A stretch of DNA of 64,000 nucleotides from Linepithema humile (Eukaryota; Arthropoda; Insecta; Hymenoptera; Formicidae): the NCBI RefSeq assembly GCF_040581485.1, contig NC_090129.1, positions 23,690,764 through 23,754,763 of the forward strand. Reading direction: 5' to 3'. The stretch's first letter is position 1. Every line of letters starts with the position of its first letter. The position numbers were made by a program, and so were the translations under genes. Below, in pieces: positions 11,301-23,562 of this stretch. The notes under the pieces are model-generated. The model ran no database searches. It saw only the letters and a program-made list of their open reading frames with translations, and was not told where the DNA came from.

Positions 11301-14300
11301 AAATGATCTGCTAACTTCCCGTAGCAGATCATTTTCCAGCAGATCAAAAATAAAAGAGAGTTCTTGTCGCATGCAGTCGAGTTCTATAGTTCCTGATAGT
11401 TTTTAATGATAGTTCTGGTGATTTTATAAAAAAAAACACCGATCGAAAAAAATGATCTGCTACGGAAAGTTAGCAGATAAAAAATAGAGGACACTGAACA
11501 TATATGTGATATGCTGGCCGTATATTGATAGTTCTGTTGAAAATTAAAGAGTTTTCGTGTAGTTCTGAGCCAGTACATTGCTTTTCCAAAGAGTTCTGAC
11601 GACTAAAATAATTAGAAAATTTTTTAAACAATTATTTTACCCGAAAAACACGCATTTTTGAGTATATGTGTGATATGCTGGCCGTATATTGATAGTTCTG
11701 TTAATAATTAAAGAGTTTTCGTGTAGTTCTGGGCAAGTACATTGCTTTTCCAAAGAGTTCTGACGACTAAAATAATTAGAAAATTTTTTAAACAATTAAT
11801 TTATTCGAAAAACACGCATTTTTGAGCATATGTGTGATATGCTGGCCGTATATTGATAGTTCTGTTAATAATTAAAGAGTTTTCGTGTAGTTCTGGGCGA
11901 GAACATTGCTTTTTCAAAGAGTTCTGACGACTAAAATAATTAGAAAATTTTTCGGGTAAAATAATTGTTTAAAAAATTTTCTAATTATTTTAGTCGTCAG
12001 AACTCTTTGGAAAAGCAATGTACTCACCCAGAACTAGAAGAGAACTGTCTAATTTTTAGCAGAACTATCAATATGCGGCCAGCATATCACACATATGCTC
12101 AAAAATGCGCGTTTTTCGGGTATATTAATTGTTTAAAAAATTTTCTAATTATTTTAGTCGTCAGAACTCTTTGGAAAAGCAATGTACTTGCCCAGAACTA
12201 CACGAAAACTCTTTAATTATTAACAGAACTATCAATATACGGCCAGCATATCACACATATACTCAAAAATGATGTTCGTGAACCTAGCATATAATTTTCC
12301 AGCAGATCAAAAATAAAAGAGAGTTCTTGTCGCATGCAGTCGAGTTCTATAGTTCCTTATAGTTTTTAGTAATAGTTCTAGTGATTTTATCCAAAAAAAC
12401 ACCAATCGAAAAAATGATCTGCTAACTTCCCGTAGCAGATCATTTTCCAGCAGATCAAAAATAAAAGAGAGTTCTTGTCGCATGCAGTCGAGTTCTATAG
12501 TTCCTGATAGTTTTTAATGATAGTTCTGGTGATTTTATAAAAAAAAACACCGATCGAAAAAAATGATCTGCTACGGAAAGTTAGCAGATAAAAAATAGAG
12601 GACACTGAACATATATGTGATATGCTGGCCGTATATTGATAGTTCTGTTAATAATTAAAGAGTTTTCGTGTAGTTCTGGGCAAGTACATTGCTTTTTCAA
12701 AGAGTTCTGACGACTAAAATAATTAGAAAATTTTTTAAACAATTAATTTATTCGAAAAACACGCATTTTTGAGCATATGTGTGATATGCTGGCCGTATAT
12801 TGATAGTTCTGTTAATAATTAAAGAGTTTTCGTGTAGTTCTGGGCGAGAACATTGCTTTTTCAAAGAGTTCTGACGACTAAAATAATTAGAAAATTTTTC
12901 GGGTAAAATAATTGTTTAAAAAATTTTCTAATTATTTTAGTCGTCAGAACTCTTTGGAAAAGCAATGTACTCACCCAGAAACACTAGAAGAAAACTGTCT
13001 ACAATTTTAGCAGAACTATCAATATGCGGCCAGCATATCATCACATATGCTCAAAAATGCGCGTTTTTCGGGTAAATTAATTGTTTAAAAAATTTTCTAA
13101 TTATTTTAGTCGTCAGAACTCTTTGGAAAAGCAATGTACTTGCCCAGAACTACACGAAAACTCTTTAATTATTAACAGAACTATCAATATACGGCCAGCA
13201 TATCACACATATGCTCAAAAATGATGTTCGTGAACCTAGCATATCATTTTTCCAGCAGATCAAAAATAAAAGAGAGTTCTTGTCGCATGCAGTCGAGTTC
13301 TATAGTTCCTTATAGTTTTTAGTAATAGTTCTAGTGATTTTATCCAAAAAAACACCAATCAAAAAAATGATCTGCTAACTTCCCGTAGCAGATCATTTTC
13401 TAGCAAATCAAAAATAAAAGAGAGTTCTTGTCGCATGCAGTCGAGTTCTATAGTTCCTGATAGTTTTTAATGATAGTTCTGGTGATTTTATAAAAAAAAA
13501 CACCGATCGAAAAAAATGATCTGCTACGGAAAGTTAGCAGATAAAAAATAGAGGACACTGAACATATATGTGATATGCTGGCCGTATATTGATAGTTCTG
13601 TTAATAATTAAAGAGTTTTCGTGTAGTTCTGGGCGAGAACATTGCTTTTTCAAAGAGTTCTGACGACTAAAATAATTAGAAAATTTTTCGGGTAAAATAA
13701 TTGTTTAAAAATTTTCTCTAATTATTTTAGTCGTCAGAACTCTTTGGAAAAGCAATGTACTCGCCTAGAACTAGAAGAGAACTGTCTAATTTTTAGCAGA
13801 ACTATCAATATGCGGCCAGCATATCACATATGCTCAAAAATGCGCGTTTTTCGGGTAGAATTAATTGTTTAAAAAATTTTCTAATTATTTTAGTCGTCAG
13901 ATCTCTTTGGAGAAGCAATGTACTTGCCCAGAACTACACGAAAACTCTTTAATTATTAACAGAACTATCAATATACGGCCAGCATATCACACATATGCTC
14001 AAAAATGATGTTCGTGAACCTAGCATATCATTTTCCAGCATATCAAAAATAAAAGAGAGTTCTTGTCGCATGCAGTCGAGTTCTATAGTTCCTTATAGTT
14101 TTTAGTAATAGTTCTAGTGATTTTATCCAAAAAAACACCAATCGAAAAAATGATCTGCTAACTTCCCGTAGCAGATCATTTTCCAGCAGATCAAAAATAA
14201 AAGAGAGTTCTTGTCGCATGCAGTCGAGTTCTATAGTTCCTGATAGTTTTTAATGATAGTTCTGGTGATTTTATAAAAAAAAACACCGATCGAAAAAAAT

Positions 14301-17300
14301 GATCTGCTACGGAAAGTTAGCAGATAAAAAATAGAGGACACTGAACATATATGTGATATGCTGGCCGTATATTGATAGTTCTGTTGAAAATTAAAGAGTT
14401 TTCGTGTAGTTCTGAGCCAGTACATTGCTTTTCCAAAGAGTTCTGACGACTAAAATAATTAGAAAATTTTTTAAACAATTATTTTACCCGAAAAACACGC
14501 ATTTTTGAGTATATGTGTGATATGCTGGCCGTATATTGATAGTTCTGTTAATAATTAAAGAGTTTTCGTGTAGTTCTGGGCAAGTACATTGCTTTTCCAA
14601 AGAGTTCTGACGACTAAAATAATTAGAAAATTTTTTAAACAATTAATTTATTCGAAAAACACGCATTTTTGAGCATATGTGTGATATGCTGGCCGTATAT
14701 TGATAGTTCTGTTAATAATTAAAGAGTTTTCGTGTAGTTCTGGGCGAGAACATTGCTTTTTCAAAGAGTTCTGACGACTAAAATAATTAGAAAATTTTTC
14801 GGGTAAAATAATTGTTTAAAAAATTTTCTAATTATTTTAGTCGTCAGAACTCTTTGGAAAAAGCAATGTACTCACCCAGAACTAGAAGAGAACTGTCTAA
14901 TTTTTAGCAGAACTATCAATATGCGGCCAGCATATCACACATATGCTCAAAAATGCGCGTTTTTCGGGTAAATTAATTGTTTAAAAAATTTTCTAATTAT
15001 TTTAGTCGTCAGAACTCTTTGGAAAAGCAATGTACTTGCCCAGAACTACACGAAAACTCTTTAATTATTAACAGAACTATCAATATACGGCCAGCATATC
15101 ACACATATGCTCAAAAATGATGTTCGTGAACCTAGCATATCATTTTCCAGCAGATCAAAAATAAAAGAGAGTTCTTGTCGCATGCAGTCGAGTTCTATAG
15201 TTCCTTATAGTTTTTAGTAATAGTTCTAGTGATTTTATCCAAAAAAACACCAATCGAAAAAATGATCTGCTAACTTCCCGTAGCAGATCATTTTCCAGCA
15301 GATCAAAAATAAAAGAGAGTTCTTGTCGCATGCAGTCGAGTTCTATAGTTCCTGATAGTTTTTAATGATAGTTTTGGTGATTTTATAAAAAAAAATTCCG
15401 ATCGAAAAAATGATCTGCTACGGAAAGTTAGCTGATAAAAAATAGAGGACACTGAACATATATGTGATATGCTGGCCGTATATTGATAGTTCTGTTGATA
15501 ATTAAAGAGTTTTCGTGTAGTTCTGAGCCAGTACATTGCTTTTCCAAAGAGTTCTGACGACTAAAATAATTAGAAAATTTTTTAACAATTATTTTACCCG
15601 AAAAACACGCATTTTTGTACATATATGTGATATGCTGGCCGCATATTGATAGTTCTGCTAAAAATTAGACAGTTCTTTTCTAGTTCTGGGCGAGTACATT
15701 GCTTTTCCAAAAAGTTCTGACGACTAAAATAATTAGAAAATTTTTTAAACAATTATTTTACCCGAAAAACACGCATTTTAGAGTATATGTGTGATATGCT
15801 GGCCGTATATTGATAGTTCTGTTAATAATTAAAGAGTTTTCGTGTAGTTCTGGGCAAGTACATTGCTTTTCCAAAGAGTTCTGACGACTAAAATAATTAG
15901 AAAATTTTTTAAACAATTATTTTACCCGAAAAACACGCATTTTTGAGTATATGTGTGATATGCTGGCCGTATATTGATAGTTTTGTTAATAATTAAAGAG
16001 TTTTCGTGTAGTTCTGGGCAAGTACATTGCTTTTCCAAAGAGTTCTGACGACTAAAATAATTAGAAAATTTTTTAAACAATTATTTTACCCGAAAAACAC
16101 GCATTTTTGAGTATATGTGTGATATGCTGGCCGTATATTGATAGTTCTGTTAATAATTAAAGAGTTTTCGTGTAGTTCTGGGCAAGTACATTGCTTTTCC
16201 AAAGAGTTCTGACGACTAAAATAATTAGAAAATTTTTTAACAATTATTTTACCCGAAAAACACGCATTTTTGTACATATATGTGATATGCTGGCCGCATA
16301 TTGATAGTTCTGCTAAAAATTAGACAGTTCTTTTCTAGTTCTGGGCGAGTACATTGCTTTTCCAAAAAGTTCTGACGACTAAAATAATTAGAAAATTTTT
16401 TAAACAATTAATTTATTCGAAAAACACGCATTTTTGAGCATATGTGTGATATGCTGGCCGTATATTGATAGTTCTGTTAATAATTAAAGAGTTTTCGTGT
16501 AGTTCTGGGCGAGAACATTGCTTTTTCAAAGAGTTCTGACGACTAAAATAATTAGAAAATTTTTCGGGTAAAATAATTGTTTAAAAAATTTTCTAATTAT
16601 TTTAGTCGTCAGAACTCTTTGGAAAAGCAATGTACTCACCCAGAACTAGAAGAGAACTGTCTAATTTTTAGCAGAACTATCAATATGCGGCCAGCATATC
16701 ACACATATGCTCAAAAATGCGCGTTTTTCGGGTAAATTAATTGTTTAAAAAATTTTCTAATTATTTTAGTCGTCAGAACTCTTTGGAAAAGCAATGTACT
16801 TGCCCAGAACTACACGAAAACTCTTTAATTATTAACAGAACTATCAATATACGGCCAGCATATCACACATATGCTCAAAAATGATGTTCGTGAACCTAGC
16901 ATATCATTTTCCAGCAGATCAAAAATAAAAGAGAGTTCTTGTCGCATGCAGTCGAGTTTTATAGTTCCTTATAGTTTTTAGTAATAGTTCTAGTGATTTT
17001 ATCCAAAAAAACACCAATCGAAAAAATGATCTGCTAACTTCCCGTAGCAGATCATTTTCTAGCAGATCAAAAATAAAAGAGAGTTCTTGTCGCATGCAGT
17101 CGAGTTCTATAGTTCCTGATAGTTTTTAATGATAGTTTTGGTGATTTTATAAAAAAAAATTCCGATCGAAAAAATGATCTGCTACGGAAAGTTAGCTGAT
17201 AAAAAATAGAGGACACTGAACATATATGTGATATGCTGGCCGTATATTGATAGTTCTGTTGATAATTAAAGAGTTTTCGTGTAGTTCTGAGCCAGTACAT

Positions 17301-20300
17301 TGCTTTTCCAAAGAGTTCTGACGACTAAAATAATTAGAAAATTTTTTAACAATTATTTTACCCGAAAAACACGCATTTTTGTACATATATGTGATATGCT
17401 GGCCGCATATTGATAGTTCTGCTAAAAATTAGACAGTTCTTTTCTAGTTCTGGGCGAGTACATTGCTTTTCCAAAAAGTTCTGACGACTAAAATAATTAG
17501 AAAATTTTTTAAACAATTATTTTACCCGAAAAACACGCATTTTAGAGTATATGTGTGATATGCTGGCCGTATATTGATAGTTCTGTTAATAATTAAAGAG
17601 TTTTCGTGTAGTTCTGGGCAAGTACATTGCTTTTCCAAAGAGTTCTGACGACTAAAATAATTAGAAAATTTTTTAACAATTATTTTACCCGAAAAACACG
17701 CATTTTTGTACATATATGTGATATGCTGGCCGCATATTGATAGTTCTGCTAAAAATTAGACAGTTCTTTTCTAGTTCTGGGCGAGTACATTGCTTTTCCA
17801 AAAAGTTCTGACGACTAAAATAATTAGAAAATTTTTTAAACAATTATTTTACCCGAAAAACACGCATTTTAGAGTATATGTGTGATATGCTGGCCGTATA
17901 TTGATAGTTCTGTTAATAATTAAAGAGTTTTCGTGTAGTTCTGGGCAAGTACATTGCTTTTCCAAAGAGTTCTGACGACTAAAATAATTAGAAAATTTTT
18001 TAAACAATTATTTTACCCGAAAAACACGCATTTTTGAGCGTATATGTGTGATATGCTGGCCGTATATTGATAGTTTTGTTAATAATTAAAGAGTTTTCGT
18101 GTAGTTCTGGGCAAGTACATTGCTTTTCCAAAAGAGTTCTGACGACTAAAATAATTAGAAAATTTTTTAAACAATTATTTTACCCGAAAAACACGCATTT
18201 TTGAGTATATGTGTGATATGCTGGCCGTATATTGATAGTTCTGTTAATAATTAAAGAGTTTTCGTGTAGTTCTGGGCAAGTACATTGCTTTTCCAAAGAG
18301 TTCTGACGACTAAAATAATTAGAAAATTTTTTAACAATTATTTTACCCGAAAAACACGCATTTTTGTACATATATGTGATATGCTGGCCGCATATTGATA
18401 GTTCTGCTAAAAATTAGACAGTTCTTTTCTAGTTCTGGGCGAGTACATTGCTTTTCCAAAAAGTTCTGACGACTAAAATAATTAGAAAATTTTTTAAACA
18501 ATTAATTTATTCGAAAAACACGCATTTTTGAGCATATGTGTGATATGCTGGCCGTATATTGATAGTTCTGTTAATAATTAAAGAGTTTTCGTGTAGTTCT
18601 GGGCGAGAACATTGCTTTTTCAATGAGTTCTGACGACTAAAATAATTAGAAAATTTTTCGGGTAAAATAATTGTTTAAAAAATTTTCTAATTATTTTAGT
18701 CGTCAGAACTCTTTGGAAAAGCAATGTACTCGCCCAGAACTAGAAGAGATCTGTCTAATTTTTAGCAGAACTATCAATATGCGGCCAGCATATCACACAT
18801 ATGCTCAAAAATGCGCGTTTTTCGGGTAAATTAATTGTTTTAAAAATTTTCTAATTATTTTAGTCGTCAGATCTCTTTGGAAAAGCAATGTACTTGCCCA
18901 GAACTACACGAAAACTCTTTAATTGTTAACAGAACTATCAATATACGGCCAGCATATCACACATGCTCAAAAATGATGTTCGTGAACCTAGCATATCATT
19001 TTCCAGCATATCAAAAATAAAAGAGAGTTCTTGTCGCATGCAGTCGAGTTCTATAGTTCCTTATAGTTTTTAGTAATAGTTCTAGTGATTTTATCCAAAA
19101 AAACACCAATCGAAAAAATGATCTGCTAACTTCCCGTAGCAGATCATTTTCTAGCAGATCAAAAATAAAAGAGAGTTCTTGTCGCATGCAGTCGAGTTCT
19201 ATAGTTCCTGATAGTTTTTAATGATAGTTCTGGTGATTTTATAAAAAAAAACACCGATCGATAAAAATGATCTGCTACGGAAAGTTAGCAGATAAAAAAT
19301 AGAGGACACTGAACATATATGTGATATGCTGGCCGTATATTGATAGTTCTGTTGATAATTAAAGAGTTTTCGTGTAGTTCTGAGCCAGTACATTGCTTTT
19401 CCAAAGAGTTCTGACGACTAAAATAATTAGAAAATTTTTTAAACAATTATTTTACCCGAAAAACACGCATTTTTGAGTATATGTGTGATATGCTGGCCGT
19501 ATATTGATAGTTCTGTTAATAATTAAAGAGTTTTCGTGTAGTTCTGGGCAAGTACATTGCTTTTCCAAAGAGTTCTGACGACTAAAATAATTAGAAAATT
19601 TTTTAAACAATTAATTTATTCGAAAAACACGCATTTTTCGGGTAAATTAATTGTTTAAAAAATTTTCTAATTATTTTAGTCGTCAGAACTCTTTGGAAAA
19701 GCAATGTACTTGCCCAGAACTACACGAAAACTCTTTAATTATTAACAGAACTATCAATATACGGCCAGCATATCACACATATGCTCAAAAATGATGTTCG
19801 TGAACCTAGCATATCATTTTCCAGCAGATCAAAAATAAAAGAGAGTTCTTGTCGCATGCAGTCGAGTTTTATAGTTCCTTATAGTTTTTAGTAATAGTTC
19901 TAGTGATTTTATCCAAAAAAACACCAATCGAAAAAATGATCTGCTAACTTCCCGTAGCAGATCATTTTCTAGCAGATCAAAAATAAAAGAGAGTTCTTGT
20001 CGCATGCAGTCGAGTTCTATAGTTCCTGATAGTTTTTAATGATAGTTTTGGTGATTTTATAAAAAAAAACACCGATCGAAAAAATGATCTGCTACGGAAA
20101 GTTAGCTGATAAAAAATAGAGGACACTGAACATATATGTGATATGCTGGCCGTATATTGATAGTTCTGTTGATAATTAAAGAGTTTTCGTGTAGTTCTGA
20201 GCCAGTACATTGCTTTTCCAAAGAGTTCTGACGACTAAAATAATTAGAAAATTTTTTAACAATTATTTTACCCGAAAAACACGCATTTTTGTACATATAT

Positions 20301-22260
20301 GTGATATGCTGGCCGCATATTGATAGTTCTGCTAAAAATTAGACAGTTCTTTTCTAGTTCTGGGCGAGTACATTGCTTTTCCAAAAAGTTCTGACGACTA
20401 AAATAATTAGAAAATTTTTTAAACAATTATTTTACCCGAAAAACACGCATTTTAGAGTATATGTGTGATATGCTGGCCGTATATTGATAGTTCTGTTAAT
20501 AATTAAAGAGTTTTCGTGTAGTTCTGGGCGAGTACATTGCTTTTTCAAAGAGTTCTGACGACTAAAATAATTAGAAAATTTTTTAAACAATTATTTTACC
20601 CGAAAAACACGCATTTTTGAGTATATGTGTGATATGCTGGCCGTATATTGATAGTTCTGTTAATAATTAAAGAGTTTTCGTGTAGTTCTGGGCAAGTACA
20701 TTGCTTTTCCAAAGAGTTCTGACGACTAAAATAATTAGAAAATTTTTTAACAATTATTTTACCCGAAAAACACGCATTTTTGTACATATATGTGATATGC
20801 TGGCCGCATATTGATAGTTCTGCTAAAAATTAGACAGTTCTTTTCTAGTTCTGGGCGAGTACATTGCTTTTCCAAAAAGTTCTGACGACTAAAATAATTA
20901 GAAAATTTTTTAAACAATTATTTTACCCGAAAAACACGCATTTTAGAGTATATGTGTGATATGCTGGCCGTATATTGATAGTTCTGTTAATAATTAAAGA
21001 GTTTTCGTGTAGTTCTGGGCGAGTACATTGCTTTTTCAAAGAGTTCTGACGACTAAAATAATTAGAAAATTTTTTAAACAATTATTTTACCCGAAAAACA
21101 CGCATTTTTGAGTATATGTGTGATATGCTGGCCGTATATTGATAGTTCTGTTAATAATTAAAGAGTTTTCGTGTAGTTCTGGGCAAGTACATTGCTTTTC
21201 CAAAGAGTTCTGACGACTAAAATAATTAGAAAATTTTTTAACAATTATTTTACCCGAAAAACACGCATTTTTGTACATATATGTGATATGCTGGCCGCAT
21301 ATTGATAGTTCTGCTAAAAATTAGACAGTTCTTTTCTAGTTCTGGGCGAGTACATTGCTTTTCCAAAAAGTTCTGACGACTAAAATAATTAGAAAATTTT
21401 TTAAACAATTATTTTACCCGAAAAACACGCATTTTTGAGTATATGTGTGATATGCTGGCCGTATATTGATAGTTCTGTTAATAATTAAAGAGTTTTCGTG
21501 TAGTTCTGGGCAAGTACATTGCTTTTCCAAAGAGTTCTGACGACTAAAATAATTAGAAAATTTTTTAAACAATTAATTTACCCGAAAAACGCGCATTTTT
21601 GAGCATATGTGTGATATGCTGGCCGAATATTGATAGTTCTGTTAATAATTAAAGAGTTTTCGTGTAGTTCTGGGCAAGTACATTGCTTTTCCAAAGAGTT
21701 CTGACGACAAAAATAATTAGAAAATTTTTTAAACAATTAATTTACCCGAAAAACGCGCATTTTTGAGCATATGTGTGATATGCTGGCCGTATATTGATAG
21801 TTCTGTTAACAATTGAAGAGTTTTCGTGTAGTTTTGGGCAAGTACATTGCTTTTCCAAAGAGTTCTGACGACTAAAATAATTAGAAAATTTTTTAAACAA
21901 TTATTTTACCCGAAAAACACGCATTTTTGAGTATATGTGTGATATGCTGGCCGTATATTAATAGTTCTGTTAATAATTAAAGAGTTTTCGTGTAGTTCTG
22001 CGCAAGTACATTGCTTTTCCAAAAAGTTCTGACGACTAAAATAATTAGAAAATTTTTTAAACAATTAATTTACCCGAAAAACGCGCATTTTTGAGCATAT
22101 GTGTGATATGCTGGCCGCATATTGATAGTTCTGCTAAAAATTAGACAGTTCTCTTCTAGTTCTGGGCGAGTACATTGCTTTTCCAAAGAGTTCTGACGAC
22201 TAAAATAATTAGAAAATTTTTTAAACAATTATTTTACCCGAAAAATTTTCTAATTATTTT
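8330..22260. repeat. 164-bp tandem units arranged as higher-order, alternating-orientation modules
   Basis: The basic unit runs for example from CACGCA at 7861 to the next at 8025 and 8189 (164 bp). Two main variants exist: one with GTTAATAATTAAAGAG and GGGCAAG, the other with GCTAAAAATTAGACAG and GGGCGAG. Head-to-head distances are 1438, 947, 783, 783, 1111, 952, 784, 1112, 1764, 2092 and 818 bp. Apart from the 818-bp module, these fit 783 + n x 164 with n = 4,1,0,0,2,1,0,2,6,8 within a few bases. Modules therefore differ mainly by whole units. Recurrent 60-80-codon frames in this region come from the repeat itself: the 164-bp period is not a multiple of three, and the frames carry no domain, so I do not call them genes. 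Confidence 0.85.
20430..21411. repeat. Recent 491-bp tandem duplication (trimer of 164-bp units)
   Basis: Two adjacent blocks of three units (about 20430-20920 and 20921-21411) appear identical, including the rare TTTTAGAGTATATG and GGGCGAGTACATTGCTTTTTC variants. The same variants recur in related order at 15.4-16.4 and 17.2-18.5 kb. This marks local expansion by multiples of the unit. Confidence 0.7.
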
Positions 22261-23199
22261 AGTCGTCAGAACTCTTTAAAAAGCAATGTTCTCGCCCAGA
22301 ACTACACGAAAACTCTTTAATTATTAACAGAACTATCAATATACGGCCAGCATATCACACATATGCTTAAAAATGCGTGTTTTTCGAATAAATTAATTGT
22401 TTAAAAAATTTTCTAATTATTTTAGTCGTCAGAACTTTTTGGAAAAGCAATGTACTTGCCCAGAACTACACGAAAACTCTTTAATTATTAACAGAACTAT
22501 CAATATACGGCCAGCATATCACAACACATATACTAAAAAATGCGTGTTTTTCGGGTAAAATAATTGTTTAAAAAATTTTCTAATTATTTTAGTCGTCAGA
22601 ATTTTTTGGAAAAGCAATGTACTCGCCCAGAACTAGAAGAGAACTCTGTCTAATTTTTAGCAGAACTATCAATATGCGGCCAGCATATCACATATATGTA
22701 CAAAAATGCTTGTTTTTCGGGTAAAATAATTGTTAAAAAATTTTCTAATTATTTTAGTCGTCAGAACTCTTTGGAAAAGCAATGTACTGGCTCAGAACTA
22801 CACGGAAACTCTTTAATTATCAACAGAACTATCAATATACGGCCAGCATATCACATATATGTTCAGTGTCCTCTATTTTTTATCTGCTAACTTTCCGTAG
22901 CAGATCATTTTTTTCGATCGGTGTTTTTTTTTATAAAATCACCAGAACTATCATTAAAAACTATCAGGAACTATAGAACTCGACTGCATGCGACAAGAAC
23001 TCTCTTTTATTTTTGATCTGCTAGAAAATGATCTGCTACGGGAAGTTAGCAGATCATTTTTTCGATTGGTGTTTTTTTGGATAAAATCGCCAGAACTATT
23101 ACTAAAAACTATAAGGAACTATAGAACTCGACTGCATGCGACAAGAACTCTCTTTTATTTTTGATTTGCTGGAAAATGATATGCTAGGTTCACGAACAT
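22244..23199 (-). repeat. Right terminal inverted repeat (about 0.95 kb)
   Basis: Read on the minus strand this repeats the left end: tip, double head, the GTTGATAATT unit, the GCTAAAAATTAGACAG unit, a common unit, the GGGCGAGAAC unit, then the hairpin junction near 22243. Differences from the left end are single substitutions, small indels and one missing 164-bp unit. That indicates common origin and little decay. Confidence 0.85.
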
Positions 23200-23208
23200 A
23201 ATGATTTT
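23200..23208 (+). repeat. Target-site duplication, right copy
   Basis: AATGATTTT directly follows the terminal GGTTCACGAACAT. It is identical to 7201-7209, and the bases beyond it (GTGATAAATG) continue the 98-bp host repeat. Confidence 0.88.
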
Positions 23209-23561
23209 GTGATAAATGCCAAATAATTTGGTAATTATTACTAAACCATTAATAAAAATTGATTAATACTCACTAAATCATTTAGTTATAGTTATAACAT
23301 GATTTTATGATAAATGTCAAATAATTTGGTAATCATTACTGAACAATTTGTTTATATATACAAATCGTTTCGTTATAATTATCACACATAGTTTGGTAAT
23401 ATTTGGTAAGTTGTATCAAATTTTGCTACAATTATTTGTTAACATTAATTAAATTATTTTGTCATTATTACCAATATGTTTAGTTGAAACTATGTTACCA
23501 AAGTTCTTAGTAATTTTTAACAAGTTTGGATTATTATAATCCCAATCCTTTTTTTTAGTGT
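23209..23561. repeat. 98-bp host repeat, right part, and related AT-rich sequence
   Basis: About 1.4 clear copies of the 98-bp unit (GATAAATG at 23211 and 23309) are followed by degenerate sequence rich in TTTGGTAA and TTACCAAA words. The copy at 23287-23330 shows what the uninterrupted site looks like: an ACATGATTTTATGATAAATG string at the position where the element sits in the neighbouring copy. Confidence 0.7.
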
Positions 23562-23562
23562 A

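Larger units (their letters stand above)
7210..23199. mobile_element. Giant Foldback-like (Mutator-type) element with satellite-built terminal inverted repeats
   Basis: The element begins ATGTTCGTGAACCTAGCATA at 7210 and ends with the exact reverse complement at 23199, flanked by the 9-bp direct repeat AATGATTTT. Inside are 12 plus-oriented heads, starting at 7210, 8648, 9595, 10378, 11161, 12272, 13224, 14008, 15120, 16884, 18976 and 19794, and one inverted head at the right end. Each head is followed by direct 164-bp units, a hairpin junction, then inverted 164-bp units. The first 11 modules end in inverted units that abut the next head at the same point (CAAAAATGATGTTCG). Only the last module (19794-23199) has both heads. 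No frame exceeds about 85 codons, so it would be non-autonomous. Drosophila FB elements share 9-bp duplications and tandemly repetitive inverted ends and are linked to Mutator-type transposases. The FB assignment here is by architecture only. Confidence 0.85.

Noticed and set aside
7433..22976. Many 60-80-codon frames of near-identical sequence (for example starting MYKNACFSGK or MYWLRTTRK)
   Set aside because: They are translations of the 164-bp and head repeats. The period is not a multiple of three, they overlap in two frames, and they carry no domain.
7210..23199. CRISPR array
   Set aside because: The repeats are 164 bp and alternate in orientation, without short repeats and unique spacers.
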